DNA of 64,000 nt from Holzapfeliella saturejae (lineage in GTDB: Bacteria; Bacillota; Bacilli; Lactobacillales; Lactobacillaceae), in contig NZ_JAWMWG010000001.1 in assembly GCF_037546065.1 (NCBI RefSeq), forward strand, positions 682,001-746,000, given 5' to 3'. The notes under the pieces were generated by a model that worked only from the letters and a program-made list of their open reading frames with translations, was not told the DNA's origin and made no database searches. Made by a program: the position numbers and the translations under genes. The stretch's first letter is position 1. The number at the start of each line of letters is the position of its first letter. This document shows, piece after piece, positions 8,395 to 17,517 of the stretch.

Positions 8395-8438
8395 CACATT
8401 GTTGAATTTTTTAAAAGAAATTTTAGGAGGAATGACTC

Positions 8439-9308
8439 ATGTCATCATTTATTCACGGTACAGAAATTATGCAAGCTGCCCGTAAAGGCGGATACGCACA
8501 CGGTGCTTACAACACAAACAACTTAGAATGGACAAAAGCTATTTTAGCCGCTGCCCAAGCTAAAGGTGTTCCAGCAATCGTGCAAAGCTCAATGGGTGCT
8601 GCTAAGTACATGGGTGGATACAAAGTTGTTCGTCAACTAGTTGAAGGATTAGTTGAATCAATGAACATCACAGTTCCAGTTGTAATGCACTTAGACCACG
8701 GTAACTTTGAAGCTGCTAAAGAAGCTATCGAAGCTGGTTACTCATCAGTTATGTTCGATGGTCACGACTTACCTTTCGAAGAAAACTTAGCTAAAACAAA
8801 AGAAATCGTTGCTTTAGCTCACCCTAAAGGTATTTCAGTTGAAGCTGAAGTTGGTTCAATTGGTGGTGAAGAAGACGGTGTTGTTGGTGCAGGTGAACTT
8901 GCATCAGTTGAAGAAGCTAAACAATTAGCTGCAACAGGTATCGACTTCTTAGCTGCTGGTATCGGTAACATTCACGGTGTATACCCTGAAAACTGGGAAG
9001 GTCTTAACTATGACCGTCTTTCAGAAATTGCTGATGCAGTTGACACACCATTAGTATTACACGGTGGTTCAGGGATTCCTAAAGACCAAATTCAAAAAGC
9101 TATCGACTTAGGTGTTGCTAAAATTAACGTTAACACAGAACAACAAATCGCTTGGTCAAAAGCTGTTAAAGCTTACTACGCTGCTAACAAAGATGAAGCA
9201 GAAAAAGGATTTGACCCTCGTAAAGTTCTTGCACCAGGTACACAAGCTATCCAAGAAACAGTTGAAGAACGTATCGACTGGTTTGGTTCACAAAAAGGTA
9301 ACAACTAA
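8439..9308 (+). CDS. fba: Class II fructose-bisphosphate aldolase
   Basis: 289 residues, the class IIA length. It splits fructose-1,6-bisphosphate into dihydroxyacetone phosphate and glyceraldehyde-3-phosphate in glycolysis. Zinc and catalytic motifs are visible: VVMHLDHGNFE, VEAEVGSIGGEEDG, and VLHGGSGI. AGGAGG lies eight bases before ATG 8439. Codon use is strongly biased (GAA, AAA, GCT, AAC and so on), as expected of a very highly expressed gene. It has its own promoter and terminator. Presence of this enzyme argues for a complete Embden-Meyerhof pathway, so not an obligate heterofermenter. Confidence 0.97.
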   Translation: MSSFIHGTEIMQAARKGGYAHGAYNTNNLEWTKAILAAAQAKGVPAIVQSSMGAAKYMGGYKVVRQLVEGLVESMNITVPVVMHLDHGNFEAAKEAIEAGYSSVMFDGHDLPFEENLAKTKEIVALAHPKGISVEAEVGSIGGEEDGVVGAGELASVEEAKQLAATGIDFLAAGIGNIHGVYPENWEGLNYDRLSEIADAVDTPLVLHGGSGIPKDQIQKAIDLGVAKINVNTEQQIAWSKAVKAYYAANKDEAEKGFDPRKVLAPGTQAIQETVEERIDWFGSQKGNN

Positions 9309-9326
9309 TTATTAGTTTCCTTTCAC

Positions 9327-9359
9327 AAAAAAGTCACGCCATTTGGTCGTGACTTTTTT
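9327..9359 (+). terminator. Intrinsic terminator after fba
   Basis: AAAAAAGTCACG (9327-9338) pairs with CGTGACTTTTTT (9348-9359), with the T run on the 3' side. Confidence 0.92.
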
Positions 9360-9393
9360 TAATATCAAAATAAGAATTATCCCGTTTTTAATC

Positions 9394-9422
9394 TTGCTTT
9401 TTTAGTTAAATACGCTTAAAGT
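9394..9422 (+). promoter_or_regulatory. Probable promoter of pgi
   Basis: TTGCTT (9394-9399), a 17-base spacer and TAAAGT (9417-9422). The -10 is not ideal, but no better candidate is seen before the gene. Confidence 0.5.
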
Positions 9423-9458
9423 AAGTAGGGTAGATAAATAGATTATAGGAGGCAAACA

Positions 9459-10799
9459 ATGGCACAAGTTAAGTTTGATGCTTCAAAATTAACTCCATTT
9501 GTTCAAGACAATGAGTTAAACGAAATGCAGGCAATGGTGAATACTGCAGACGAACAATTAAGAAAAGGAACAGGTGCTGGAAGCGATTTCAGAGGTTTCA
9601 TTGACCTACCTGTTGACTATGACAAAGATGAGTTTGCACGTATTAAAGACGTGGCTAAAAAAGTTCAATCAGATTCAGAAGTTTTCGTAGCTATCGGAAT
9701 TGGTGGTTCATACTTAGGTGCACGTGCAGCAATTGATTTCTTAAATAATGCGTTTTATAACTACGCACCTGATCGTAAAGTTCCTGAAATCTACTTTGCA
9801 GGTAACTCAATCAGTGGTAGTTACTTACACGACCTAATCGAACAAATCGGTGATCGTGACTTTAGTTTAAACGTGATTTCAAAATCAGGAACAACAATGG
9901 AACCTTCTATTGCTTTCCGTGTTTTGAAAGACAAATTAGTTAAAAAATACGGTAAAGAAGAAGCTGCAAAACGTATTTACGCAACAACTGACCGTGAAAA
10001 AGGTGCGCTAAAATCAGAAGCTGATGCAGAAGGATACGAAACATTCGTTGTTCCTGATGACATTGGTGGACGTTTCTCTGTACTATCTGCTGTTGGTTTA
10101 TTACCAATTGCTGTAGCAGGTGCTGACATCGATCAATTGATGAAAGGTGCAGCAGATGCTCGTTCAGAATATACAGAAACAGACCTTAACAAAAATGAAG
10201 CCTACAAATATGCGGCATTAAGAAACATCTTATACCGTAAAGGTTACACTGTTGAATTGCTTGAAAACTATGAACCAACACTACAATACTTTGGTGAATG
10301 GTGGAAACAATTAATGGGTGAATCAGAAGGTAAAGATCAAAAAGGTATTTACCCTTCATCAGCCAACTTCTCAACAGACTTGCACTCACTTGGACAATAC
10401 ATTCAAGAAGGTCGTCGTGATTTAATGGAAACTGTTATTAAAGTTGAAAAACCTCGTTTTGATGTTGCTGTTCCAAGCGACGAACAAAACTTAGACGGTC
10501 TTTCATTCTTAGAAGGTAAAACAATGAACCATGCTAATGAAAAAGCATACGAAGGTGTTGTTTTAGCTCATACTGACGGTGGTGTTCCAGTTATGACTGT
10601 TTCTATTGCAGATCAAACAGAATACACATTAGGTTACATGATTTACTTCTTTGAAATCGCAGTTGGAATCTCAGGTTACCTAAATGGTATTAATCCATTT
10701 AACCAACCTGGTGTTGAAGCTTACAAGAAAAACATGTTTGCTTTACTAGGTAAACCTGGTTTTGAAGAATTAACAGAAGAATTAAACAAACGTCTATAA
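9459..10799 (+). CDS. pgi: Glucose-6-phosphate isomerase
   Basis: 446 residues, the usual length for Gram-positive PGI. It interconverts glucose-6-phosphate and fructose-6-phosphate in glycolysis. The family signatures are present: VAIGIGGSYLGARAA, the phosphate-binding VISKSGTTMEPSIAFR, GGRFSVLSAVGLLP, and the C-terminal GINPFNQPGVEAYK. AGGAGG lies upstream of ATG 9459, and codon use is biased as in fba. It stands alone with its own terminator, directly after fba in the same direction. Confidence 0.97.
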   Translation: MAQVKFDASKLTPFVQDNELNEMQAMVNTADEQLRKGTGAGSDFRGFIDLPVDYDKDEFARIKDVAKKVQSDSEVFVAIGIGGSYLGARAAIDFLNNAFYNYAPDRKVPEIYFAGNSISGSYLHDLIEQIGDRDFSLNVISKSGTTMEPSIAFRVLKDKLVKKYGKEEAAKRIYATTDREKGALKSEADAEGYETFVVPDDIGGRFSVLSAVGLLPIAVAGADIDQLMKGAADARSEYTETDLNKNEAYKYAALRNILYRKGYTVELLENYEPTLQYFGEWWKQLMGESEGKDQKGIYPSSANFSTDLHSLGQYIQEGRRDLMETVIKVEKPRFDVAVPSDEQNLDGLSFLEGKTMNHANEKAYEGVVLAHTDGGVPVMTVSIADQTEYTLGYMIYFFEIAVGISGYLNGINPFNQPGVEAYKKNMFALLGKPGFEELTEELNKRL

Positions 10800-10813
10800 T
10801 ATTTTTGACGAAG

Positions 10814-10853
10814 AAAAAAGGATTTTGCGTAATGTTCGTGAAATCCTTTTTTA
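10814..10853 (+). terminator. Intrinsic terminator after pgi
   Basis: AAAAAAGGATTTTGCG (10814-10829) pairs with the complementary strand at about 10837-10852 with one mismatch around a seven-base loop; T run at the 3' side. Confidence 0.9.
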
Positions 10854-10907
10854 TATTGTTTTTTTAGTGTATGATTAAGTTATAAAAAAACAAAAGGAGA
10901 ATATTAA

Positions 10908-11384
10908 ATGTCTTATAACAAAAAATATATGGAATTAGCAGCGAAAGAAGCTCATTCAAATAATCAAACAAATGAAGGTGGTCCCTTTGGATGTGTCATT
11001 GTCAAAGATGACAAAATTGTAGCAACAGGACACAATAAAGTTTTAATTAATAATGATCCAACAGCTCATGGTGAAGTAACTGCTATTCGTAATGCGGGCC
11101 AAGAATTAGGTACTTTTGATTTAAGTGGCTGTGAGTTGTATACATCTAGTGAGCCTTGTCCAATGTGTTTAAGTGCAATTATTTGGGCTAATATTAAAAC
11201 GGTTTACTATGGTAATACAGCAGTAGATGCAGCTAATATTGGATTCCGTGACGATTATATCTACAAGTTTATTGAGGGTGGAACAACGGATAAAAGCGTG
11301 ATGGATTTACAACAACATGATAGGGACTTAACTATTAAAAGTTTTGAGGAATTTGCGGCCAATCAAGATAAAACAATCTATTAA
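10908..11384 (+). CDS. guaD: Guanine deaminase (cytidine-deaminase fold)
   Basis: 158 residues. The zinc site is complete: TAHGEVTAIR with the catalytic Glu, and SSEPCPMCLSAI with the two Cys ligands. The C-terminal segment FRDDYIYKFIEGG and the domain-swapped tail match the Bacillus GuaD type better than tRNA adenosine deaminase TadA. GuaD converts guanine to xanthine and ammonia for purine salvage. AAAGGAG precedes ATG 10908. The gene appears monocistronic. A different nucleobase deaminase of this family is the main alternative. Confidence 0.78.
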   Translation: MSYNKKYMELAAKEAHSNNQTNEGGPFGCVIVKDDKIVATGHNKVLINNDPTAHGEVTAIRNAGQELGTFDLSGCELYTSSEPCPMCLSAIIWANIKTVYYGNTAVDAANIGFRDDYIYKFIEGGTTDKSVMDLQQHDRDLTIKSFEEFAANQDKTIY

Positions 11385-11469
11385 ATTTAACTAATTTTAA
11401 ATTTATTGTTTTTTTAGATTCAAAATTGTGGTAAACTTTATCGAGAATTTTTATAGTTAGGAAATAAAT

Positions 11470-12651
11470 ATGCATACTAATTTAGAATTACTAATTGTTT
11501 TATCGATGGCACTGATTGTTCCCATTCTTATGGGAAGATTCAAAATTCATAATGTTCCCGTTCCTGTTGCTGAAATACTGATAGGAATCGTTCTTGGTAA
11601 AGGATTATTAAATATTGTCCAGATGACACCGACTTTAAACCAGTTATCATCTCTAGGTTTGATGATATTACTGTTCTTGAGTGGGATGGAAGTCGATTTA
11701 TCCATTTTTAAAAGACGTACAAAAATTGAAAAAAAAGAGGAATCATTTTTTAAGATGCCACTTGGGATGGCGTTGATGGTAATGATTTCAATTAGTTTAC
11801 TCGCTTTTGGTTATAGCTTGATTTTAAGCTACTTTAATATTTTTTCTGAAGTTTTATTTGCAACCATCTTATTCAGTACAATGACTATTGGGATGATGTT
11901 GGTGGCTTTGAAAGATAAGAAGATTGAATATACAAAGTATGGGCAAACGATTCTTTTAATTGCGATTTTAGGTGTGGTGGTTCCATTAATTGAAATCACG
12001 TTTTATATGACATTTAAAGGAGCTAGAGGTGCAGTTCTTTGGCTATTCCCGTTAGTGTTTATCGTGGCTTTATTATTGCTGAATGTCAAAAAGATTCATC
12101 AATTCTTTGAAAAAATTGATAAATCAACGACACAACTTGATATTCGACTAGCTTTCTTCTTGATCATTGTTTTAGTAACAATTGCTGAAAAAACAGGTGT
12201 TGAAAATATTCTGGGATGTTTCTTGGCAGGATTAGTAATGAAATCACTTAATCCAAGCGATGAAACAAAAGAAAAGTTAACCTCTATTGGTTATGGTTTT
12301 TTTATTCCAATCTTTTTTATTTCGACAGGACTAAAGCTAGATTTAAAGAGTTTAGTTAGCGATCCTAATACGCTAATTTTAATTCCAATTTTCTTCTTTG
12401 GCTTTATGTTAACGCGTTTATTAGTTGTTCCAATTTTGATGCAACGTTATTCATTTAGACAAGCATTAGCAGGGATGATGTTAACAACTACGACGATTAC
12501 TTTAATTGTGCCTAATGTAACGTTAGGACAAAGTGCTAATATTATTGATGCTAAACAAGGTGGCGCTTTTATTTTGGCAGCGGTTATTACAACGATTGTC
12601 GACCCTATCTTGTTCTCGAAAATATATCCACAAAAAAAGCAAGCTGATTAA
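11470..12651 (+). CDS. CPA2-family cation:proton antiporter
   Basis: 393 residues with about 12 transmembrane helices. The N-terminal VPVPVAEILIGIVLGKGLL and LSSLGLMILLFLSGMEVDLS are typical of the Na+/H+ exchanger (KefB/NapA-like) core, and the motif FLAGLVMKSL lies in the second half. It lacks the C-terminal TrkA-N domain of KefB/KefC. It probably exchanges Na+ or K+ for protons. The gene converges on dapF: their stop codons overlap by four bases inside a perfect palindrome, so the last residues KKQAD are encoded by the terminator. Confidence 0.85.
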   Translation: MHTNLELLIVLSMALIVPILMGRFKIHNVPVPVAEILIGIVLGKGLLNIVQMTPTLNQLSSLGLMILLFLSGMEVDLSIFKRRTKIEKKEESFFKMPLGMALMVMISISLLAFGYSLILSYFNIFSEVLFATILFSTMTIGMMLVALKDKKIEYTKYGQTILLIAILGVVVPLIEITFYMTFKGARGAVLWLFPLVFIVALLLLNVKKIHQFFEKIDKSTTQLDIRLAFFLIIVLVTIAEKTGVENILGCFLAGLVMKSLNPSDETKEKLTSIGYGFFIPIFFISTGLKLDLKSLVSDPNTLILIPIFFFGFMLTRLLVVPILMQRYSFRQALAGMMLTTTTITLIVPNVTLGQSANIIDAKQGGAFILAAVITTIVDPILFSKIYPQKKQAD

Positions 12652-12666
12652 TCAGCTTGCTTTTTT
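12633..12666. terminator. Bidirectional terminator overlapping two stop codons
   Basis: A perfect 34-bp palindrome: six A, GCAAGCTGATT, its reverse complement, six T. The plus-strand stop TAA is 12649-12651 and the minus-strand stop is 12648-12650. It can terminate both convergent transcripts. Confidence 0.95.
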
Positions 12667-13616
12667 AAATTGGCAATAAAGTGTTCGTAACTTTGTTGTT
12701 CATTAGTTTGATCAACCGTTGCTTCGTCAAACTGGTAGTTGAATAGTTGACTTTCTGAAATAGTAATCGTATGTGTATGTGTAGCGTTTCCGATGAGTTC
12801 AATCCAATTTTCGTGAACAATCGTTTTTACGACACCGCCAGGATTATAAACAGTAATTTCATCTGAAGGAAAAGTACCGCGATTTTGGTGTAGTGTATAC
12901 GCTAAAGAAGTAGCTGACATACCAGTACCACAAGCATTAGTAAAACCAACACCACGTTCAAATGTTCGAACAAACAGTTCATTTTGTCCTAAAATTTTAG
13001 CAAAGTTAACATTAACACCATCTGGGAAGTAATCATTAGGTTGATTCAACTTAGTGCCTAATGTCTCCAATGTTTCATTAAGATCATCATCTTTTTCTAC
13101 GAAGCTAATTAAATGGGGGTTGGGGACAGCAATAGCATAAAAATTGAGGTGGTCGCTAAATGCTTCGATGGGTGAGTTAATGAGTTTTTTTGTATTTAAA
13201 TTGTTGAAAGGAAAATACTCATTGTCAAAATGTATCGGTGAAATTTCAACACCAAAAGCAGGAACGTTTTGAGCTAAATCAGCTTGTTTTTTAACAGTCA
13301 AATGAGCATTGAGTGTTTCGACTTTAAACTCTGACTGTTGATGTTTTTCAGATAAGTAACGGGCAACTGTTCGTAGACCATTACCACACATTGAGGCTTC
13401 ACTACCATCAGCATTGATAACACGCATTTTGCCTAAGCAGTCTGTAGCATCGGATTTTGAAACCACAAGTAAGCCATCAGCACCTGCTAAAAAGGACGCT
13501 GTCAGTTGTTGTGTTAGAGCAACAATTTGCTCATCTGAAGGTGTAAAAGAAAGTTGGTCTAAGTCCAAGATAAAAAATTGGTTTGAAGAACCGTGGACTT
13601 TTTGTAATGTAATCAT
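12648..13616 (-). CDS. dapF: Diaminopimelate epimerase
   Basis: 322 residues. It converts LL- to meso-diaminopimelate, the penultimate step to lysine. The two catalytic cysteines are in ASMCGNGLR and TNACGTGMSA, and the N-terminal QKVHGSSNQFFILD is the substrate-binding start. ATG 13616 is chosen because AGGAG lies seven bases upstream; an ATG 14 codons earlier has no such site. It follows lysC by 10 bases in the same direction, so the pair forms a leftward unit divergent from the lysA operon. Its C-terminal KKQAD is imposed by the shared terminator palindrome. Confidence 0.94.
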   Translation of the reverse strand: MITLQKVHGSSNQFFILDLDQLSFTPSDEQIVALTQQLTASFLAGADGLLVVSKSDATDCLGKMRVINADGSEASMCGNGLRTVARYLSEKHQQSEFKVETLNAHLTVKKQADLAQNVPAFGVEISPIHFDNEYFPFNNLNTKKLINSPIEAFSDHLNFYAIAVPNPHLISFVEKDDDLNETLETLGTKLNQPNDYFPDGVNVNFAKILGQNELFVRTFERGVGFTNACGTGMSATSLAYTLHQNRGTFPSDEITVYNPGGVVKTIVHENWIELIGNATHTHTITISESQLFNYQFDEATVDQTNEQQSYEHFIANLKKQAD

Positions 13617-13626
13617 TATTAAACTC

Positions 13627-14979
13627 CTAACTAAAAAAATTATGATAAATATGTTCAATAGCTAAATCAGCATCAGCCTGTCGAGTTCCGAGCATAACAG
13701 AAATTCGAGAAGCACCTTGGTTGATCATGTGAATGCCAATATTGTTTTGGGCAAGAGGTGAAATGACACGGTCTAAAACGCCGATATTATCACGCATGCC
13801 CTCACCAACAACCATAATAATGGCATAATCATTAATCCATTGCATTTCATCAGGTTGCAGTGTAGCTTTAATATCTTGGCAGAGCTGTTTAATTTTTAGG
13901 TCGGTCAGTTGGCTTTTATCAAAAATAATAGTCAAATCATCAATACCTGATGGCATATGTTCATAGGAGACATTGTAGCGATAAAGAATTTCGAGTAGCT
14001 TTAATGTGAAGCCAACTTCTTTGTTTAAAAGATAGCGGTGCAAGTAAAGTGCAGCGAATCGGTCTGAACTCGCAACACCAGTAACTAAGTTCTCAGGTTC
14101 AAAATTGGTTTCAGGAACGATTAAAGTTCCGGGTAGTTCAGGATGGTTAGTGTTTTTGACATTGATTGTGATATTGGCTTCAATAGCTGGGATAATCGCT
14201 TCATCATGAAAAACCGAAAAACCAGCGTATGATAATTCTCGTAATTCACGATAGGTCATTTTAGTAATAGCATAAGGATTTTTGACCGTGTTAGGATTAG
14301 CTGCATAAATTGCATCAACATCAGTGAAGTTTTCGTAGCAACTAGCATGAAATCCCTTTGATAAAATGGCACCTGTGATGTCAGATCCACCACGTGAAAA
14401 AGTAGTAATTTTATGGTCTTTAGTAATCCCGAAAAATCCAGGAACGATTAGTAATTCATTTGTGAGCTTGAGAGCTTCAATATTTGCATAAGTTTCATCT
14501 AAAACTTGAGCATTATTGGCCGAATCACTTACATAAAATCCAAATTTTTCTGGATCCAAAAATCTGGCACTAATCCCTAAATGATTTAAAATAAGCGTCA
14601 TTAATTTAGCGTTTAGTCTTTCACCATGAGCTTTAAAACAAGCCATTAGATAGTCATTGTTTTTGAATTTTTCATGTTGAAGGTTTTCGATTTTTTCTTT
14701 AATGGTTTGCAATTTACCTTCTTCTAAACCAAAATGGTTTGCGATTTCAAGATAACGGTTAAATAGTTGCTCTGTCACTGGTTTTGTCGGCTTGTTTTCA
14801 ATTGTTAGAGTCGCATAGTTGATGAGTAAATCAGTTACTTTGGTATCGTTTTTATCTCTTTTTCCCGGAGCTGAAGTAACAACAACTTTTCGATTTGGAT
14901 CTTGTCTTAAAATGTTAATTACTTTTTCAAATTGTTGGCCTGAAGCAAGTGAACTTCCACCAAATTTAACAACTTTCAT
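13627..14979 (-). CDS. lysC: Aspartate kinase
   Basis: 450 residues. It phosphorylates aspartate, the first step of the lysine/DAP pathway. The N-terminal KFGGSSLASG is the kinase signature, FSRGGSDITGAIL the nucleotide/substrate site, and two ACT domains occupy about residues 305-450 (last one: GEGMRDNIGVLDRVISPL...GIHMINQGAS). ATG 14979 is preferred over ATG 14988 because AAGGGG is about ten bases before it. The ACT domains imply amino-acid feedback, probably by lysine. No lysine riboswitch is seen on this side of the divergent region. Confidence 0.94.
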   Translation of the reverse strand: MKVVKFGGSSLASGQQFEKVINILRQDPNRKVVVTSAPGKRDKNDTKVTDLLINYATLTIENKPTKPVTEQLFNRYLEIANHFGLEEGKLQTIKEKIENLQHEKFKNNDYLMACFKAHGERLNAKLMTLILNHLGISARFLDPEKFGFYVSDSANNAQVLDETYANIEALKLTNELLIVPGFFGITKDHKITTFSRGGSDITGAILSKGFHASCYENFTDVDAIYAANPNTVKNPYAITKMTYRELRELSYAGFSVFHDEAIIPAIEANITINVKNTNHPELPGTLIVPETNFEPENLVTGVASSDRFAALYLHRYLLNKEVGFTLKLLEILYRYNVSYEHMPSGIDDLTIIFDKSQLTDLKIKQLCQDIKATLQPDEMQWINDYAIIMVVGEGMRDNIGVLDRVISPLAQNNIGIHMINQGASRISVMLGTRQADADLAIEHIYHNFFS

Positions 14980-15147
14980 AAAATTCATTCCCCTTTAAAT
15001 TTGTTTTCAAATGATAAGTAAATTAAATTTAACATGCTTATTTTAAAATTCAATACCCAAAACCGATTGATAAGTGTCGTTTTAGTGGTCAATATATGGA
15101 AATAAATAAAAATAAAAAACTTTTGAAAAAATAATTAGACTAAGGGT

Positions 15148-15174
15148 TTGACTTTTGTCAGACTTTATTATAAT
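15148..15174 (+). promoter_or_regulatory. Promoter of the lysA-asd operon
   Basis: TTGACT (15148-15153) with TATAAT (15169-15174) at a short 15-base spacing; TAATAT two bases further gives 17. It lies just before the lysine riboswitch. Confidence 0.6.
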
Positions 15175-15184
15175 ATTTTAATCA

Positions 15185-15367
15185 CATCGAAGAGGTCGCA
15201 ACTGACATCAATAAAAATAACTAGTCTGCTGTTAAGACCATGACGTTATTTTGAAAGGGGAAGTTGCCGAAGTTGGCACTTAAACAGCTAAGTGTTGGCT
15301 GGGACATGATTGAATAAGTCATGGACTGTCGCAGTAATTGCGGAGAGCTATCGACAAACGAACAATC
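15185..15367 (+). promoter_or_regulatory. Lysine riboswitch (L-box)
   Basis: The core L-box elements are in order: GAAGAGGTCGCAACTGAC at the 5' end, GAAAGGGGAAGTTGCCGAAG (15252-15271), then GCTGGGAC (15297-15304) and the GACTGTCGCAG...GCGGAGAGC stem (15323-15352). A terminator follows at 15388. Lysine binding should favour termination before lysA and so repress the seven-gene operon. An in-frame open stretch runs through it into lysA, but that is not coding. Confidence 0.9.
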
Positions 15368-15387
15368 ATGATGAATGTGAAACTTTC

Positions 15388-15430
15388 AAAGGGTTCTTTT
15401 GTTACTTAGATAGCAAAAAAACCCTTTTTT
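15388..15430 (+). terminator. Riboswitch-controlled terminator before lysA
   Basis: AAAGGGTTCTTTTG (15388-15401) pairs with CAAAAAAACCCTTT (15414-15427) with one mismatch, followed by T residues. It lies between the L-box aptamer and the lysA ribosome binding site. Confidence 0.88.
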
Positions 15431-15456
15431 ATATAGTCTTTGGAGGAATTTTCGTT

Positions 15457-16761
15457 ATGGAACATAATTTTAATTTAGTGACTAATGATCGATATCATTT
15501 AGAAATTGGCGGATTAGATACTGTTGAATTAGTGCAGAAATATCAAACACCCTTAGTTGTTTACGATGTTTCTAAAATTAAACAGCAGATTTCCGGATTC
15601 AAAACCGTTTTTGAACAAAATGATGTTGATTATGAAATCAGTTATGCTAGTAAAGCTTTTTCTTGTTTAGGGTTATATCAGTTAATGCAAAAAGAGAATT
15701 TGCATCTTGATGTAGTCTCAGGTGGCGAACTCTTTACAGCACAACAAGCGGGATTTGATTTATCAAAAGTGAGTTTTCATGGTAATAATAAATCTTTAGC
15801 TGAAATTGAAATGGCTGTTGAAGCTGGTGTTGGTGTTATTGTTTTAGATAATTTTGATGAAATTGATTTACTAGCAAATTATCTAGCTGATACACATCAA
15901 CAAGTTAATGTGATGATGAGAATTACACCTGGAATATCAGCACATACGCATGATTACATTCAAACAGGTCAAGAAGATAGTAAATTTGGATTTGATTTAA
16001 ATTCTGGTCAAGCAGAAAAAGCATTAAAAATTGTTTTAGCTAATCCAAATTTAATAATGAAAGGCTTCCATTCACATATTGGATCACAAATATTTGAAGT
16101 TAACGGGTTTGAAATGGCTGCTGAAAAATTGGTTGATTTAGCTCATGATTGGCACCAAAAATATGACTATCAACCCGAAGTTATCAATGTTGGTGGTGGA
16201 TTTGGAATTGCTTACACCAATGAAGATAAACCACTGGCTCCCGAAGTTTTTGTGGATGCTATTATTAAAAAAATAAAAGAAAAGACTACCGAATATGGAT
16301 TGCAGATGCCTGCTATTTGGATTGAACCTGGTCGTTCAATTGTCGGACCTGCGGGATACAACCTCTATACAGTCGGTTCAAGAAAAGAAGTACCAGGAAA
16401 AAATGCCTATGTCAGTGTTGACGGCGGGATGGGAGATAATATTAGACCTGCTCTTTATCAAGCAGAATATGAAGCGGTTGTTGCTAACAAAATGAATCAA
16501 GAACCCGTTGAAACAGTTCGTATCGCTGGTAAATACTGCGAGTCAGGTGATATTTTGATTCAACAAGCAGCTCTCCCTAAAACACAATCTGGCGATATTA
16601 TAGCGATGCTTAATACCGGAGCTTATGGTTATTCAATGGCATCAAATTATAATCGTAATTTAAAACCAGCTGTTGTTTTTGTTGAAAATGGACAAGATAA
16701 ACTGGCTATCAAAAGACAAACTTATCAAGATTTAATCGAATTAGAAAGTCAATTATATTAA
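15457..16761 (+). CDS. lysA: Diaminopimelate decarboxylase
   Basis: 434 residues. It decarboxylates meso-DAP to L-lysine with PLP. The cofactor Lys66 is in SYASKAFSC, followed by HGNNK, GFHSHIGSQI, NVGGGFGIAY and GKYCESGD, all family signatures. ATG 15457 is chosen: GGAGG lies nine bases upstream, whereas the frame open from 15310 runs through the riboswitch terminator. First gene of the riboswitch-controlled operon; dapD follows 24 bases later. Placing lysA first means lysine represses both lysine formation and the DAP genes behind it. Confidence 0.95.
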   Translation: MEHNFNLVTNDRYHLEIGGLDTVELVQKYQTPLVVYDVSKIKQQISGFKTVFEQNDVDYEISYASKAFSCLGLYQLMQKENLHLDVVSGGELFTAQQAGFDLSKVSFHGNNKSLAEIEMAVEAGVGVIVLDNFDEIDLLANYLADTHQQVNVMMRITPGISAHTHDYIQTGQEDSKFGFDLNSGQAEKALKIVLANPNLIMKGFHSHIGSQIFEVNGFEMAAEKLVDLAHDWHQKYDYQPEVINVGGGFGIAYTNEDKPLAPEVFVDAIIKKIKEKTTEYGLQMPAIWIEPGRSIVGPAGYNLYTVGSRKEVPGKNAYVSVDGGMGDNIRPALYQAEYEAVVANKMNQEPVETVRIAGKYCESGDILIQQAALPKTQSGDIIAMLNTGAYGYSMASNYNRNLKPAVVFVENGQDKLAIKRQTYQDLIELESQLY

Positions 16762-16785
16762 AAGTGTAAAAAAGGAGACTATATA

Positions 16786-17496
16786 ATGGAAAGAAAAAGT
16801 GCACAAGAAATCATTAATTTTATTGGAAACGCTGAAAAACAAACCCCAGTGAAGGTTTATATCAAAGGTCAACTTGATCAAATTGAGTTCCCAGAAACGA
16901 TTAAAGCGTTCGTAGAAACAAAAACAGGGACATTATTTGGTAACTGGGCAGATATTGAACCAGTGTTAACTGATAATCAAGATGTTATTACAGAATATGA
17001 GTTAGAAAACCACATGAGAAATTCAGCGGTTCCGCTACTAGATATGAAAACAGTTAATGCCCGTATTGAACCTGGTGCAATTATTCGTGATCAAGTGTAC
17101 ATTGGCGATAACGCGGTTATCATGATGGGAGCTTTAATTAATATTGGAGCTGAAATTGGCGAAGGTACAATGATTGATATGGGCGTTATTTTAGGCGGAC
17201 GTGCAACTGTTGGTAAAAATGCCCATATTGGTGCAGGAACAGTTCTAGCTGGCGTAATTGAACCAGCTTCTGCAACACCTGTTATTGTAGAAGATGATGT
17301 CGTAATTGGTGCTAATGCTGTTGTGATTGAAGGTGTTCGTGTTGGAAAAGGTGCAGTTGTAGCGGCTGGTGCAATTGTTACCAAAGATGTTGAACCTTAT
17401 ACCGTAGTAGGTGGGGTACCTGCTAGAGTCTTGAAAAAAATTGATGATCAAACAAAATCAAAAACAGGATTAGAAGAAGCCCTAAGAAAAATGTAA
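16786..17496 (+). CDS. dapD: Tetrahydrodipicolinate N-acetyltransferase
   Basis: 236 residues (also called dapH). An N-terminal domain of ~90 residues precedes a left-handed beta-helix of hexapeptide repeats (about residues 90-215: NARIEPGAIIRD, IGDNAVIMMGALIN and so on). It transfers acetyl from acetyl-CoA to tetrahydrodipicolinate and so fixes the pathway as the acetylase branch. AAAGGAG precedes ATG 16786. It fits its neighbours: the N-acetyl-DAP deacetylase is next and the matching aminotransferase is patA. Confidence 0.94.
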   Translation: MERKSAQEIINFIGNAEKQTPVKVYIKGQLDQIEFPETIKAFVETKTGTLFGNWADIEPVLTDNQDVITEYELENHMRNSAVPLLDMKTVNARIEPGAIIRDQVYIGDNAVIMMGALINIGAEIGEGTMIDMGVILGGRATVGKNAHIGAGTVLAGVIEPASATPVIVEDDVVIGANAVVIEGVRVGKGAVVAAGAIVTKDVEPYTVVGGVPARVLKKIDDQTKSKTGLEEALRKM

Positions 17497-17517
17497 GAAA
17501 CTTGAGGAGGAAGTTAA

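Noticed and set aside
15310..15456. Possible 49-residue N-terminal extension of LysA
   Set aside because: The open frame runs through the lysine riboswitch and its terminator; a proper ribosome binding site precedes ATG 15457.
17091..17451. Opposite-strand open frames over dapD
   Set aside because: Repetitive Thr/Ile/Pro-rich or Asn-rich products are shadows of the hexapeptide repeats.
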